DNA from: Nocardioides agri
GTDB taxonomy: Bacteria; Actinomycetota; Actinomycetes; Propionibacteriales; Nocardioidaceae
NCBI RefSeq assembly: GCF_013778305.1
Contig: NZ_JACEIC010000001.1
Coordinates: 558,001 to 622,000, forward strand
Length of the DNA: 64,000 nucleotides
Reading direction: 5' to 3'
In this document: positions 1-8,504 of the stretch, piece by piece
Position numbering within the stretch: position 1 is the first letter of the stretch
Layout of the letters: the number at the start of each line of letters is the position of its first letter
Position numbers and translations under genes: made by a program
The notes under the pieces: model-generated
What the model saw: only the letters and a program-made list of their open reading frames with translations
Databases searched by the model: none
What the model was told of the DNA's origin: nothing

Positions 1-11
1 TCTTCCGCCCC

Positions 12-965
12 TCAGAGGTGGTGCTTGTAGGTGTCGTAGTCGGCGTCAGGCTCGCCGGTGGGCTCGAAGTGGTCGATGTTCTCCAGGGAGTAGGTCCACT
101 CCTCGCGCGGCTTCCACACCGCCTCGACCCGCATGCCCATCCGCACCTCCGCGGCCGGGACGCCGAGGATCAGGTGCAGGACCGCGATGTCCGCGCCGTC
201 GAGCAGCACGTACGCCGAGACGTACGGCGGGGTGATCTTCTGCCCCAGGAACGGCACGTTGACGATGCAGAACGTCGTGATCGTGCCGGTCTGCGAGACC
301 TCGACCTCCTCCGAGGTCGGTGTGCCGTCGGTCGGGCAGGCGCTGCGCGGCGGCACGTAGACCTTCTCGCAGGTGGGGCAGCGCTGACCGAGGATGCGGC
401 CCTCGTTGAGGCCGCGGTAGAAGGCGCTCTCCTCGGGGCTCGCTGCGTAGAGGTAGTCCAGTGACACGGGGACGATCACGCCGGTGACCGGGTTGTCGCC
501 GATCGCCTCGACGCCCGTGGGTCCGCTCTCGGTCGCGACCTCGAAGCACTCGATGTCGGTGATCGAGCCGACCCGCTCCTCGCGCCAGCGCACCTGGACC
601 CTCATCCCGGTCGACACCTCGTCGGGGGACGACACGTCGAGGGCGTGCAGCAGGGGCGCGTCGGCGCCGTCGAGGCGCACCAGCACGAACGCGAACGGCC
701 GGTCGAACGGCTGGCCCTTCACCGGCTCGGGCACCCACGTCCACGACGTGACGGTCCCCACCGGCGCGACCTCGACGAAGTCGGTGATCGGCTCGTGGGT
801 CACCGGGTCGAACTCCGGGGGCGGGACGACGACCGCGCCCTCCGAGGTGCGCCCGCCGACGACCTGCCCGTCGCGGAGCCCGGTGAGGAAGCGCCCGATG
901 ACCGGCCCGGTGGAGCGGGTGTAGTCGAACGCTACGGTGACCGGTGCTGACAGTGTTCGTGTCAT
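12..965 (-). CDS. Double OB-fold DUF35 (ChsH2/Rv3521-like) protein
   Basis: A 317-residue protein of two tandem DUF35-type halves. The second half (about residues 180-300) starts with a rubredoxin-like zinc ribbon, C-P-T-C followed ten residues later by Cys, and then an OB-fold. The fourth ligand position reads CPTD rather than CPxC, so the zinc site may be incomplete. The first half keeps the OB-fold but has no cysteines. Proteins of this family partner thiolases or acyl-CoA hydratases in steroid side-chain breakdown; the two-domain form resembles M. tuberculosis Rv3521. It is divergent from an LLM oxidoreductase, the same arrangement as Rv3520c/Rv3521. A KstR-like box lies in the shared promoter. 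On its own strand, TAGTTT lies six bases before the ATG and no Shine-Dalgarno is seen, which suggests a leaderless message. Function is inferred from family and context. Confidence 0.85.
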   Translation of the reverse strand: MTRTLSAPVTVAFDYTRSTGPVIGRFLTGLRDGQVVGGRTSEGAVVVPPPEFDPVTHEPITDFVEVAPVGTVTSWTWVPEPVKGQPFDRPFAFVLVRLDGADAPLLHALDVSSPDEVSTGMRVQVRWREERVGSITDIECFEVATESGPTGVEAIGDNPVTGVIVPVSLDYLYAASPEESAFYRGLNEGRILGQRCPTCEKVYVPPRSACPTDGTPTSEEVEVSQTGTITTFCIVNVPFLGQKITPPYVSAYVLLDGADIAVLHLILGVPAAEVRMGMRVEAVWKPREEWTYSLENIDHFEPTGEPDADYDTYKHHL

Positions 966-975
966 GGTCCGAAAC

Positions 976-989
976 TAGAACACGTTCTA
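976..989. promoter_or_regulatory. KstR-like operator, divergent promoter
   Basis: Perfect palindrome TAGAACACGTTCTA, which fits the known KstR pattern TnnAACnnGTTnnA. It overlaps the minus-strand -10 (TAGTTT, 977-972) of the DUF35 gene and the plus-strand hexamer TAAGAT (988-993) of the LLM gene, so one bound TetR-type repressor could block both. Regulator identity is inferred; no kstR gene is in the window. Confidence 0.8.
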
Positions 990-1025
990 AGATCGGGCAA
1001 GCATCGACGACGACAGGAGAGATGG

Positions 1026-2069
1026 ATGAAGCTCGGACTGCAGCTCGGCTACTGGGGCGCACAGCCGCCGCAGGGCGTGGGAGAGCTGGTCGCCGCCGCC
1101 GAGGACGCCGGCTTCGACGCGATCTTCACCGCCGAGGCGTGGGGGAGCGACGCGTTCACCCCGCTCGCCTGGTGGGGCCGCGAGACCTCTCGGATCAAGC
1201 TCGGGACGTCGATCGTGCAGATGTCCGGCCGCGCACCCACCTCGATCGCGATGCACCTGATGACGCTCGACCACCTGTCGAACGGCCGGGTCATCCTCGG
1301 GATGGGCGTCAGCGGCCCGCAGGTCGTGGAGGGCTGGTACGGCCAGCCCTTCGGCAAGCCGCTGGCCCGCACCCGCGAGGTCGTCGAGATCATCCGCAAG
1401 GTCCTGGCCCGCCAGGACAAGGTGACCAACGACGGCCCGCACTACCCGCTGCCCTACCGCGGGGAGAACTCCGTCGGCCTCGGCAAGCCCCTCAAGCCGA
1501 TCGTGCACCCGCTCCGCGCGGACGTGCCGATCTGGCTGGGTGCCGAGGGTCCGAAGAACGTCGCGCAGACGGCCGAGATCGCCGACGGCTGGATCCCGAT
1601 CTTCTACACCCCGAAGTCGGCCGGCATGTACCAGCCGTGGCTCGACGAGGGCTTCGCGCGGCCGGGCGCGCGGCGTACCCGTGCCGACTTCGAGATCGCC
1701 GCCACCTGCCACCTCCAGGTCGTGGACAGCGCGGAGGAGAAGGCGGCGGTCATCGACGCGATGCGGCCGTTCGTCGCGCTCTACATGGGTGGCATGGGCG
1801 CCAAGGAGGCGAACTTCCACAACCAGGTCTTCGTGCGGATGGGCTACGAAGACCTCGCGAGCGAGGTGCAGGACCTCTACCTGAACGGGGAGAAGGACAG
1901 GGCGACCGCGCTGATCCCCGACGAGCTCGTCGACGACATGCACATCATCGGCACCGCCGGGGAGGTGAAGGAGCGGGTCGCGCAGTGGGAGGAGACCGGC
2001 GTCACCACCCTGCTGCTCAGCTGCCGCTCCGCCGACGAGATCCGCTCGGTGGCCGCACTGCTGGCGTGA
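1026..2069 (+). CDS. LLM class F420-dependent oxidoreductase (Rv3520c-like)
   Basis: A 347-residue luciferase-like monooxygenase fold protein opening MKLGLQLGYWG, with the conserved strand GTSIVQMSGR and the segment NGRVILGMGVSGPQVVEGW typical of F420-binding LLM enzymes. Length matches M. tuberculosis Rv3520c, a putative F420 oxidoreductase of the cholesterol/KstR region. The start is the ATG preceded by CAGGAGAG. It is divergent from the DUF35 gene with the KstR-like box between them, so it probably takes part in the same sterol or branched acyl-CoA catabolism. The substrate cannot be read from the sequence. Confidence 0.85.
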   Translation: MKLGLQLGYWGAQPPQGVGELVAAAEDAGFDAIFTAEAWGSDAFTPLAWWGRETSRIKLGTSIVQMSGRAPTSIAMHLMTLDHLSNGRVILGMGVSGPQVVEGWYGQPFGKPLARTREVVEIIRKVLARQDKVTNDGPHYPLPYRGENSVGLGKPLKPIVHPLRADVPIWLGAEGPKNVAQTAEIADGWIPIFYTPKSAGMYQPWLDEGFARPGARRTRADFEIAATCHLQVVDSAEEKAAVIDAMRPFVALYMGGMGAKEANFHNQVFVRMGYEDLASEVQDLYLNGEKDRATALIPDELVDDMHIIGTAGEVKERVAQWEETGVTTLLLSCRSADEIRSVAALLA

Positions 2070-2079
2070 GGCGGGCCAC

Positions 2080-2107
2080 CCCCGCGCCGACTTGTGTCGG
2101 GGCGGGG
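2080..2107 (+). terminator. Hairpin terminator after the LLM gene
   Basis: CCCCGCGCCGAC, loop TTGT, then GTCGGGGCGGGG: a 12-bp stem with one mismatch, eleven bases after the LLM stop codon. There is no U-tract, as is usual in high-GC actinomycetes. The loop overlaps a possible -35 (TTGTGT) for the riboswitch transcript, with TAGCCT as -10 at 2116-2121. Confidence 0.6.
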
Positions 2108-2139
2108 CACCTGCCTAGCCTCGACAGGTCCTGCGCAAC

Positions 2140-2334
2140 CGCGGGGCGCGCTCCCCGTACGCCGAGTCCTGCCCGGCGGGAGCGGACACGAGACACACTC
2201 CGGGCAGGAGCGGGGGACCCACAGGTTCCACGGACCACCCGATGTCCGGGTGTGGTCCTCGGGGTGAAGCCGGCGCCGTAGGGCGCGGCCGGGCAGCTCC
2301 TGCCCGAACCCGACAGCTCACCTCGCAGGCGTTC
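2140..2334 (+). ncRNA. Cyclic di-AMP riboswitch (ydaO/yuaA type)
   Basis: The leader before the Rpf gene carries the recognisable ydaO consensus blocks in order: CGCCGAGTCCTGCC (about 2160), GGGGGACCCACAGGTTCC (about 2212-2229), GGGGTGAAGCC (about 2261-2271), GTAGGGC, and the 3' block CCCGAACCCGACAGCTCACC with CTCGCAGGCG (about 2304-2331). Actinobacterial members of this class commonly precede cell-wall hydrolase and rpf genes and switch expression off when c-di-AMP is high. Ends are approximate. The gene starts only about ten bases after the motif. Confidence 0.9.
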
Positions 2335-2345
2335 GAGGAGATCTC

Positions 2346-2684
2346 ATGCGCATGCGCACCCTGCTGTCCGCTGCTGCCCTGACGGCGACGACCCTCGTCC
2401 CCGTCGTTGCGCTCGACGCACCCTCCCAGGCCGCCTCCGTCCGGACCTGGGAGCGGCTCGCCCACTGCGAGTCCGGCGGCCGCTGGCACATCAACACCGG
2501 CAACGGCTACTACGGCGGCCTCCAGATCAGCCCCAGCACCTGGGCCGGTCACGGCGGGCGGCAGTTCGCGAGCCTGCCGAGCCGCGCGAGCAAGGGCGAG
2601 CAGATCAAGATCGCCGAGCGGATCAAGCGGAGCCAGGGCTGGGGCGCCTGGCCGGCCTGCTCGGCCCGCATCGGCGTCCGCTGA
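2346..2684 (+). CDS. rpf: Minimal resuscitation-promoting factor (Rpf domain)
   Basis: A 112-residue secreted protein. Residues 1-30 form a signal peptide ending QAA, and the remainder is a single Rpf transglycosylase domain with WERLAHCESGGRW (catalytic Glu42 next to Cys41), NGYYGGLQ and the C-terminal WPACS cysteine that would close the disulfide. It cleaves peptidoglycan glycan strands and stimulates exit from dormancy. It lacks the G5, LysM or DUF348 domains of longer Rpf proteins. The c-di-AMP riboswitch in its leader ties expression to cell-wall and osmotic signalling. A sortase gene follows 42 bases later in the same direction. Confidence 0.92.
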   Translation: MRMRTLLSAAALTATTLVPVVALDAPSQAASVRTWERLAHCESGGRWHINTGNGYYGGLQISPSTWAGHGGRQFASLPSRASKGEQIKIAERIKRSQGWGAWPACSARIGVR

Positions 2685-2726
2685 CCCGTTGCGCTTGCGG
2701 GTCCGGCGGCTGGGTACGTCCGCTCC

Positions 2727-3389
2727 ATGCATCGAACCCGGTCGGCCGGACCCGCGTACGCCGCCGTCGTGCTCGCCGTCGTGCTTGCCGTCGGGTCGAG
2801 CGCTCCGGCCGCCGCTGACGAGCCACCGCGGTTCTCGCACGCCTTCAGCAGCGGCACGGCGCACGACGCCCGGCTGACGATCCCGACGCTCCCGCGGGTC
2901 CACCACCTCCAGGTGGTCGCCTACTACGGCAGGACCGACGACGCCCGGGGGACCCGGATCCAGAACCGCGGGATCGCGGCGAGCTCGCACGGCAAGCACG
3001 GCGGCACGGGTCCTGGCGGCCTCGGCAACTACCAGGTCACCGGCCACCGCACCTCGCACGGCGGCATCTTCGGGCGGACGCCGTCGCTCGACCACGGCGA
3101 CAAGGTCTTCGTCGACGCCGGGCGCTGGCGCTACGTCTACCGGATCATCAAGACCCGCTGGACGTCGTTCCGCTCGGCGACGTCGCTGCGCGCCCAGCGC
3201 GCGGCGGTGCCCGGCAGGCCGGGTGTCGCGCCCCGGCACGGCTACATCACCATCTCGACGTGCGCGACCCCCGAGGACCACGCCCGCGGCAACTACTGGA
3301 CCGACCGGTTCGGCAACCCCGAGCACCGCATCGACAAGATCGGCGTCCTCGAGCGGCGGGTGCACCGCCCGGGGACGAAGCACCGGTGA
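2727..3389 (+). CDS. Secreted class E-like sortase
   Basis: A 220-residue protein with an N-terminal signal segment (about residues 1-31, ending AAADEPP) and a sortase domain. The catalytic His lies in YQVTGHRTSHGG, the catalytic Cys in YITISTCATPEDH (the TLxTC motif of sortases), and basic residues follow in NYWTDRFG. Sortases attach surface proteins to the wall or to pili by a transpeptidation at a C-terminal sorting motif. No pilin or LPXTG-type substrate is encoded nearby, so this is an orphan housekeeping-type sortase. It sits just downstream of rpf and may share its transcript. The ATG has no good Shine-Dalgarno; TACGTC lies six bases upstream. Confidence 0.85.
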   Translation: MHRTRSAGPAYAAVVLAVVLAVGSSAPAAADEPPRFSHAFSSGTAHDARLTIPTLPRVHHLQVVAYYGRTDDARGTRIQNRGIAASSHGKHGGTGPGGLGNYQVTGHRTSHGGIFGRTPSLDHGDKVFVDAGRWRYVYRIIKTRWTSFRSATSLRAQRAAVPGRPGVAPRHGYITISTCATPEDHARGNYWTDRFGNPEHRIDKIGVLERRVHRPGTKHR

Positions 3390-3399
3390 GTGCCGCGGA

Positions 3400-4770
3400 T
3401 CAGGCGGGCGCGATGTTCTGGTTGTGCCGGAAGACGTTGTCCGGGTCGTAACGCCCCTTGATCTCGGCCAGGCGGTCGTAGTTGCCCTTGTAGTTGGCGC
3501 GGATCCGGCTCTGGTCGTCCTCCGCCATGAAGTTGATGTAGCCGCCCTCCTCCGAGTGGGGAGCGATGGCGTCGTAGTAGCCGCGCACCCAGGCCGTGTT
3601 GGCCTCGTCGTCCTCGGCATCCGGCCACATCCCGGCGATGACGGTGGCGAAGCTCGCGTCCCGGTAGGCGAACGCGGTCGCGTCCGGCGCGACGCGGTGG
3701 CAGGCGCCGTTGATCGGGTAGATGTGCATCGTCGAGGTCAGTGCGGGCACCTTGGCGCCGTGCTCGACGTGCGCGTCGATCGCATCGTCGGTGAGCTCCT
3801 TGACGAAGCTGGCCTTCCAGTAGTGGCGCAGACCCGCCGGGTAGAGGTCGTCGAACGCGCTGTTGAGCGCGGGGTAGGGCATCGGCCCGACCATCTCGGC
3901 AACCGATGGGGCGAGGGCCCGGAACGGCGCCAGCACCTTCTCGCCCTGGTCGAGGTCACCGGTCCAGCAGGTCACCAGCAGGGCCAGCGTCTGGCCGTGG
4001 CGGTGCTCCGGGATGAACGGGAGCGGCGGCGCGATCTGGTAGGCGGGGAAGCCGCCGAACTCCTCCGGTGCGTCGGCGATGAAGTCGCGGTAGAGGCGGA
4101 ACAGGTCCCCGGCCTGCTCGAGCTCGAAGAAGATGGGACCGCCGTAGATGTCCTTGACCGGGCTCAGCCTGAACTCGAACGACGTGACCACGCCGAAGTT
4201 GCCACCACCGCCGCGGATCGCCCAGAAGAGGTCGGCGTCGTCCTTCTCGCTGGCGAGGTGGAACGTGCCGTCGGCCGTGATGACGTCGGCGGAGAGCAGG
4301 TTGTCGAGAGCCAGGCCCAAGCCACGTGAGAGGTAGCCGATGCCGCCGCCGAGCGTCAGCCCGCCGACGCCGGTGGTCGAGATGATGCCGCCGGTCGTGG
4401 CCAGCCCGAAGGGGTACGTCGCGGCGTTCATGTCGCCCCAGGTGGCGCCGCCGCCGACCCGGGCCGTCTGGGTCATCGGGTCGACGCGGACACCGCGCAT
4501 GGCCGAGAGGTCGATGACCACGCCGTCGTCGCACGTGCCGAAACCGGGCACGCTGTGGGCGCCTCCGCGGACGGCGACCGTCAGCCCGTTGTCGGTGGCG
4601 AAGCGGACCGCGGTCATCACGTCGCCGGCGTTCGCGGGCTGCACGACCACGCGTGGACGCCGGTCGATCATGCCGTTGCGTACGGTGCGGGCCTCGTCGT
4701 AGCCGGCGTCGTCCGGTCCGGTGACGGCGCCACGGACCGTGGCGCGCAAGGTGTCCAGGTCGATGCTCAT
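3400..4770 (-). CDS. FAD-linked oxidase, PCMH/berberine-bridge type
   Basis: A 456-residue oxidoreductase with an N-terminal FAD-binding PCMH domain: VRGGAHSVPGFG, where His72 is the likely site of covalent FAD attachment, then GGGATWGDMNAATYPFGLATTGG and LTLGGGIGYLSR. A substrate domain follows and the C-terminal BBE motif ends NVFRHNQNIAP. This fits 6-hydroxynicotine oxidase or berberine-bridge-enzyme relatives that oxidise amines, alcohols or sugars with O2. The start chosen is the ATG preceded by AGGAGGACAC; the frame is open 84 bases further upstream, but without a ribosome site. It converges on the sortase gene, ten bases apart. The substrate is unknown. Confidence 0.85.
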   Translation of the reverse strand: MSIDLDTLRATVRGAVTGPDDAGYDEARTVRNGMIDRRPRVVVQPANAGDVMTAVRFATDNGLTVAVRGGAHSVPGFGTCDDGVVIDLSAMRGVRVDPMTQTARVGGGATWGDMNAATYPFGLATTGGIISTTGVGGLTLGGGIGYLSRGLGLALDNLLSADVITADGTFHLASEKDDADLFWAIRGGGGNFGVVTSFEFRLSPVKDIYGGPIFFELEQAGDLFRLYRDFIADAPEEFGGFPAYQIAPPLPFIPEHRHGQTLALLVTCWTGDLDQGEKVLAPFRALAPSVAEMVGPMPYPALNSAFDDLYPAGLRHYWKASFVKELTDDAIDAHVEHGAKVPALTSTMHIYPINGACHRVAPDATAFAYRDASFATVIAGMWPDAEDDEANTAWVRGYYDAIAPHSEEGGYINFMAEDDQSRIRANYKGNYDRLAEIKGRYDPDNVFRHNQNIAPA

Positions 4771-4954
4771 GTGTCCTCCTCGGTGCGCGGGTTGTCGCGA
4801 CCGGGGAGGCAGGGGCGTCGGCGAGGCGTCACGAGCCGCGGCGGTCCGCGGCAAGGCTGGATGGAGGTGAGGCTAGCCCTCGGGCGCGGTCGCGTCATAC
4901 CGCATCTGGAGGGGCCCGTCGGGAGCAGACGGGTCGCGGTGGGAAGGTTGTCCG

Positions 4955-5725
4955 GTGACCACCTACGGCGTCCTGGGAGTCGGCTCCATCGCGGCCGCGA
5001 TCGTCACCGGCCTGTGCGAGGGGGTGGGTGACCCGCCCGACGTCGTGCTCTCGCCGCGCAACGCCGAGCGGTCGGCCGGCCTCGCCGCCCGCTTCCCGTC
5101 CGTGCGGGTCGCGGACGACAACCAGGCCGTCGTGGACGCCGCCGACGTCGTGGTCGTCTGCCTGCTGCCGACCGACGCGGCCGACGTCCTGGCCGGCCTG
5201 ACCTTCCGCGCCGACCACGCCGTCCTGAGCGCGGTCGCCGAGCTGCACCTCGCCGGCCTCGCGGCGGTCGTCGCGCCCGCGACCGACGTCGCCCTGGTCA
5301 CCCCGCTGCCGGCGGTCGCGACCCGCAGCGGCGCCACCCCGGTGCACCCCGGCACGCCCGCCGCCACCGGCCTCTTCGACCGCCTCGGCGGCAGCCTGGT
5401 GCTCGACAGCGAGCTCGCCTACGAGTCGATCGGCGCGGCGTCGGCCACGGTCGCGGCGTACTTCCGCTACCTGGGCACGATCGCGGGCTGGCTGGAGGAC
5501 CGTGGCATCCCCGGCGACGAGGCACGCCGCTACGTCGCCGACACGTTCGCCGCCCTGGCCGGCGAGCTGAGCACCCCGCACGCCGACTTCGACGCGCTCG
5601 CCGCGGCGCACGCGACCCCCGGTGGCCTCAACGAGCAGCTGGCGCGCGACCTCACCGAGGCCGGGGCGTACGACGCTGTCCGGGCCGGCCTCGACCGCGT
5701 GCTCGCGAGGATTGCCCCGAACTGA
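4955..5725 (+). CDS. ProC-like NAD(P)-binding reductase
   Basis: A 256-residue protein beginning TTYGVLGVGSIAAAI, a GxGxxA Rossmann motif, with an NADP-type loop SPRNAERSAGLAARF and a C-terminal helical dimerisation region. It resembles pyrroline-5-carboxylate reductase (last step of proline synthesis) but is a divergent member, so it could reduce another imine. The GTG start has no clear Shine-Dalgarno. Its stop codon overlaps the KstR-like box of the following FadD gene. The 184 bases upstream, shared with the divergent FAD oxidase gene, show no clear operator. Confidence 0.7.
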   Translation: MTTYGVLGVGSIAAAIVTGLCEGVGDPPDVVLSPRNAERSAGLAARFPSVRVADDNQAVVDAADVVVVCLLPTDAADVLAGLTFRADHAVLSAVAELHLAGLAAVVAPATDVALVTPLPAVATRSGATPVHPGTPAATGLFDRLGGSLVLDSELAYESIGAASATVAAYFRYLGTIAGWLEDRGIPGDEARRYVADTFAALAGELSTPHADFDALAAAHATPGGLNEQLARDLTEAGAYDAVRAGLDRVLARIAPN

Positions 5726-5736
5726 AACACGTTCTA
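5723..5736 (+). promoter_or_regulatory. KstR-like operator and -10 of FadD8-like gene
   Basis: TGAAACACGTTCTA fits TnnAACnnGTTnnA. The right end overlaps a -10 hexamer TAGTCT (5735-5740), which lies seven bases before the ATG. The arrangement predicts a repressed, leaderless transcript. Confidence 0.75.
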
Positions 5737-5747
5737 GTCTCGGGCGC

Positions 5748-7352
5748 ATGACGGCAGACATGCGAGTCGGGACGCACAACGGTCACCTGATGGTCTCCGC
5801 GCTGAAGCGGCACCGGGACAAGCCGGTGATGTACCTCGGCGACACCACGATCACCGGCGGGCAGGCCGCGGAGCGGATGAGCCAGTACGTCCAGGCGTTC
5901 GAGGCCCTCGGCGCCGGCCGGGGCACCGCGGGTGCGCTGCTGGCGCTGAACCGCCCCGAGGTCCTCTTCATCCTCGGCGCCGGCCAGACCCAGGGCTACC
6001 GACGCAGCTCGCTGCACCCGCTCGGCTCGCTCGACGACCACGCCTACGTCATCAACGACGCCGAGATCACCTCGCTGACCATCGACCCGGTGCCGATGTT
6101 CGTCGAGCGCGCCCTGGGGCTGCTCGAGCGCTGCCCGAAGCTCGAGAAGGTCCTGACGATCGGCCCGGTGCCCGACGAGCTGGCCCACGTCGGCCACGAC
6201 CTGGTCGCGGCCGCCGCCTCGTTCGCCCCGCAGCCGCTCGAGGCGGTCACCCTCGACCCGGACCACGTCGTGTCGATCACCTACACCGGCGGCACGACCG
6301 GCAAGCCCAAGGGGGTCATCGGCCTCTCCCGGCAGATGAACACGATGACGCAGATCCAGATGGCCGAGTGGGAGTGGCCGGAGTCGCCGAAGTTCCTGAT
6401 GTGCACGCCGCTCTCGCACGCCGGCGCGGCGTTCTTCGTGCCGACGGTGCTCAAGGGCGGCTGCCTCTACGTGCTGGCGAAGTTCGACCCGGCCGAGGTG
6501 CTGCGGACCATCGAGGAGCAGCGGATCACCGCGACCATGCTGGTGCCGTCGATGCTCTACGCGCTGATGGACCACCCGGACTCGCGGACCCGCGACCTCT
6601 CGTCGCTCGAGACCGTCTACTACGGCGCCTCCGCGATCAACCCGGTGCGCCTCAAGGAGGCGATCGACCGCTTCGGCCCGATCTTCGCGCAGTACTACGG
6701 CCAGTCCGAGGCGCCGATGGCGATCACCTACTTCGCCAAGGAGGACCACGTCGGCGGCGGCGACGGCCGGCTCGCGTCCTGCGGGCGCCCCTCGGCGTTC
6801 ATCCGTACGGCGCTGCTCGGCGAGGACGGCAAGCCGGTGCCCACCGGGGAGCCGGGGGAGATCTGCGTCGCCGGCCCCCTCCTGGCCGGCGGCTACTGGA
6901 ACCTGCCGGACGAGACCGCTGAGACCTTCCGCGACGGCTGGATGCACACCGGCGACGTGGCCCGCGAGGACGAGGACGGCTTCTGGTACATCGTCGACCG
7001 CACCAAGGACATGATCGTCACCGGCGGCTTCAACGTGTTCCCGCGCGAGGTCGAGGACGTGGTCGCCGAGCACCCCGCGGTCGCCCAGGTCGGCGTGATC
7101 GGCACCCCGCACGAGAAGTTCGGCGAGGCGGTCACGGCGATCGTGGTGCTGCGCTCCGACGCCCCGCGCGACGAGGAGTCGATCGCGACGATGACCGTCG
7201 AGATCCAGGAGATGGTCAAGGAGCGCAAGGGCTCCGTGCAGTCGCCCAAGCAGGTCATCGTCGCCGACGCGCTGCCGCTCACCGGCCTCGGCAAGCCGGA
7301 CAAGAAGGCGCTGCGCGCGGAGTTCTGGACCGGCGACCGCGCCGTCGGCTGA
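5748..7352 (+). CDS. fadD8: Acyl-CoA synthetase, FadD8-like
   Basis: A 534-residue class I adenylate-forming ligase: AMP-binding P-loop YTGGTTGKPKGV, core motif YYGQSEAP, the ATP-binding MHTGDVAREDEDGFWYIVDRTKDMI, and the C-terminal catalytic lysine in GLGKPDKKALRAEFW. The N-terminus THNGHLMVSALKRHRDKPVMYLGDT and the segment GYRRSSLHPLGS closely resemble M. tuberculosis FadD8. It activates a fatty or sterol-derived acid to its CoA thioester. The ATG at 5748 is preferred over an upstream in-frame start because it lies just past the operator and -10 element. Substrate is not determinable here. It converges on the SGNH hydrolase gene with three bases between stops. Confidence 0.88.
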   Translation: MTADMRVGTHNGHLMVSALKRHRDKPVMYLGDTTITGGQAAERMSQYVQAFEALGAGRGTAGALLALNRPEVLFILGAGQTQGYRRSSLHPLGSLDDHAYVINDAEITSLTIDPVPMFVERALGLLERCPKLEKVLTIGPVPDELAHVGHDLVAAAASFAPQPLEAVTLDPDHVVSITYTGGTTGKPKGVIGLSRQMNTMTQIQMAEWEWPESPKFLMCTPLSHAGAAFFVPTVLKGGCLYVLAKFDPAEVLRTIEEQRITATMLVPSMLYALMDHPDSRTRDLSSLETVYYGASAINPVRLKEAIDRFGPIFAQYYGQSEAPMAITYFAKEDHVGGGDGRLASCGRPSAFIRTALLGEDGKPVPTGEPGEICVAGPLLAGGYWNLPDETAETFRDGWMHTGDVAREDEDGFWYIVDRTKDMIVTGGFNVFPREVEDVVAEHPAVAQVGVIGTPHEKFGEAVTAIVVLRSDAPRDEESIATMTVEIQEMVKERKGSVQSPKQVIVADALPLTGLGKPDKKALRAEFWTGDRAVG

Positions 7353-7355
7353 GGC

Positions 7356-8483
7356 CTACAGCACCGCCTTCGCGAACCGCTCGCCGATGAGGCGGTGGGT
7401 CGCGGAGTCCGGGTGGAGGCCGTCGGGGAGCGGCAGGTCGACCGCGTCCTCGGCGCCGTAGAGCGACAGCCCGTCGACGTAGGTCAGGTGCGGGTCGGCG
7501 CGCTGGTCGACGATCCGGGCGAGCTCGGCGCGGATGGTCTGGAGCGTGAGCCTGCCTGCGGCCACCTCTGCCGGGTCGCCGAGGGCGACGAAGCGCACCT
7601 CGCCCTCAGCCAACGCGCTCATGTCTGGGGCGGCCGGCCCGGGCGTCTCCTCGTGGATGCCGCACCAGACGGGGGACACCACGACCAGGGGCGTGTCGGG
7701 GTGCCCGTCGCGGATCGTGTCGAGGAAGCCGTGCACCGCGGACGTGAACCCGCGCATCCGCATCAGGTCGTGGTTGGTGACGTTGATGCCGAGCTTGAGG
7801 CTCACCAGGTCGGCCGGGGTGTCGCGGATCGTGCGCGCGACGCACTGGTCGACGAGCGCACTGCCGGCGAAGCCGAGGTTGACCAGGTCGACGCCGGCCA
7901 GCCGCGCGGCGTACGCCGGCCACGTGCCGGTGGGGCGCTCTGCGGCCGAGCCGTGGCTGATCGAGCTGCCGTGGTGCACCCACACGCGGCTGGCGCCGGG
8001 CGCAGCGGGCTCCACCGGCGCGTCGGTGTGGAGCGCGACGAGCCGGCTGGACTCGTCGTGCGGCAGCCAGATCTCGACGGCCTTCGGGCCGGCCGCGAGC
8101 CCGTCCCACCGCACCCGGCCAGGCTCGCCCTCGACGCTCTCGGCGCGCCCGGTCATCATGTCGACCGTCAGCACGTCGCCGCCGGGGATCGACCCACCAC
8201 CCACGACCTGCCCGTCGACCACGAGCTCGTAGGTGCCGTCCGGGCGCGGCGGGGCGCCGGCGTACGCGCGCTTGCTGGGCAGCGCCTCGAGCTCGATCAC
8301 CGTGGCCGCGGTCCGGAACGCCACGCGCACCCCGGACGGCATGCTCTCCGCCATCAGCAGCTGCGGATCGGGCAGCTGGGCGCGTGCCCAGGCCGGCAGC
8401 CGGTGGGGGAGCAGCCCCCGGGGGGTCTGCTCGACCTCGAGGGCGCCCCGGACGAGGGCGGGGGTGACGGGTGTCGTGAGCAT
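7356..8483 (-). CDS. SGNH/GDSL-type hydrolase
   Basis: A 375-residue protein: an N-terminal beta-rich domain (about residues 1-150) followed by an SGNH esterase domain. Block I is HHGSSISHGS with the nucleophile Ser, block II NLGFAGSALVDQ, block III LKLGIN, and block V DGLHPDS supplies the catalytic Asp and His. The two-domain layout resembles carbohydrate esterase family proteins that deacetylate sugars (inference). The chosen ATG is 21 bases from the divergent cytochrome b561 start; the frame stays open far upstream, but only as a shadow of that gene. No signal peptide is seen. Confidence 0.8.
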   Translation of the reverse strand: MLTTPVTPALVRGALEVEQTPRGLLPHRLPAWARAQLPDPQLLMAESMPSGVRVAFRTAATVIELEALPSKRAYAGAPPRPDGTYELVVDGQVVGGGSIPGGDVLTVDMMTGRAESVEGEPGRVRWDGLAAGPKAVEIWLPHDESSRLVALHTDAPVEPAAPGASRVWVHHGSSISHGSAAERPTGTWPAYAARLAGVDLVNLGFAGSALVDQCVARTIRDTPADLVSLKLGINVTNHDLMRMRGFTSAVHGFLDTIRDGHPDTPLVVVSPVWCGIHEETPGPAAPDMSALAEGEVRFVALGDPAEVAAGRLTLQTIRAELARIVDQRADPHLTYVDGLSLYGAEDAVDLPLPDGLHPDSATHRLIGERFAKAVL

Positions 8484-8504
8484 CTCCACGGGTACGACGG
8501 TGCC

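Noticed and set aside
976..989. KstR2 operator
   Set aside because: The KstR2 pattern has CAAG/CTTG arms; these sites read AAC-NN-GTT with TAG/CTA ends, which fits KstR better.
2115..3620. Open frame of 501 codons antisense to rpf and the sortase gene
   Set aside because: It runs through the riboswitch and two secreted-protein genes with motifs; the translated text is biased low-complexity sequence.
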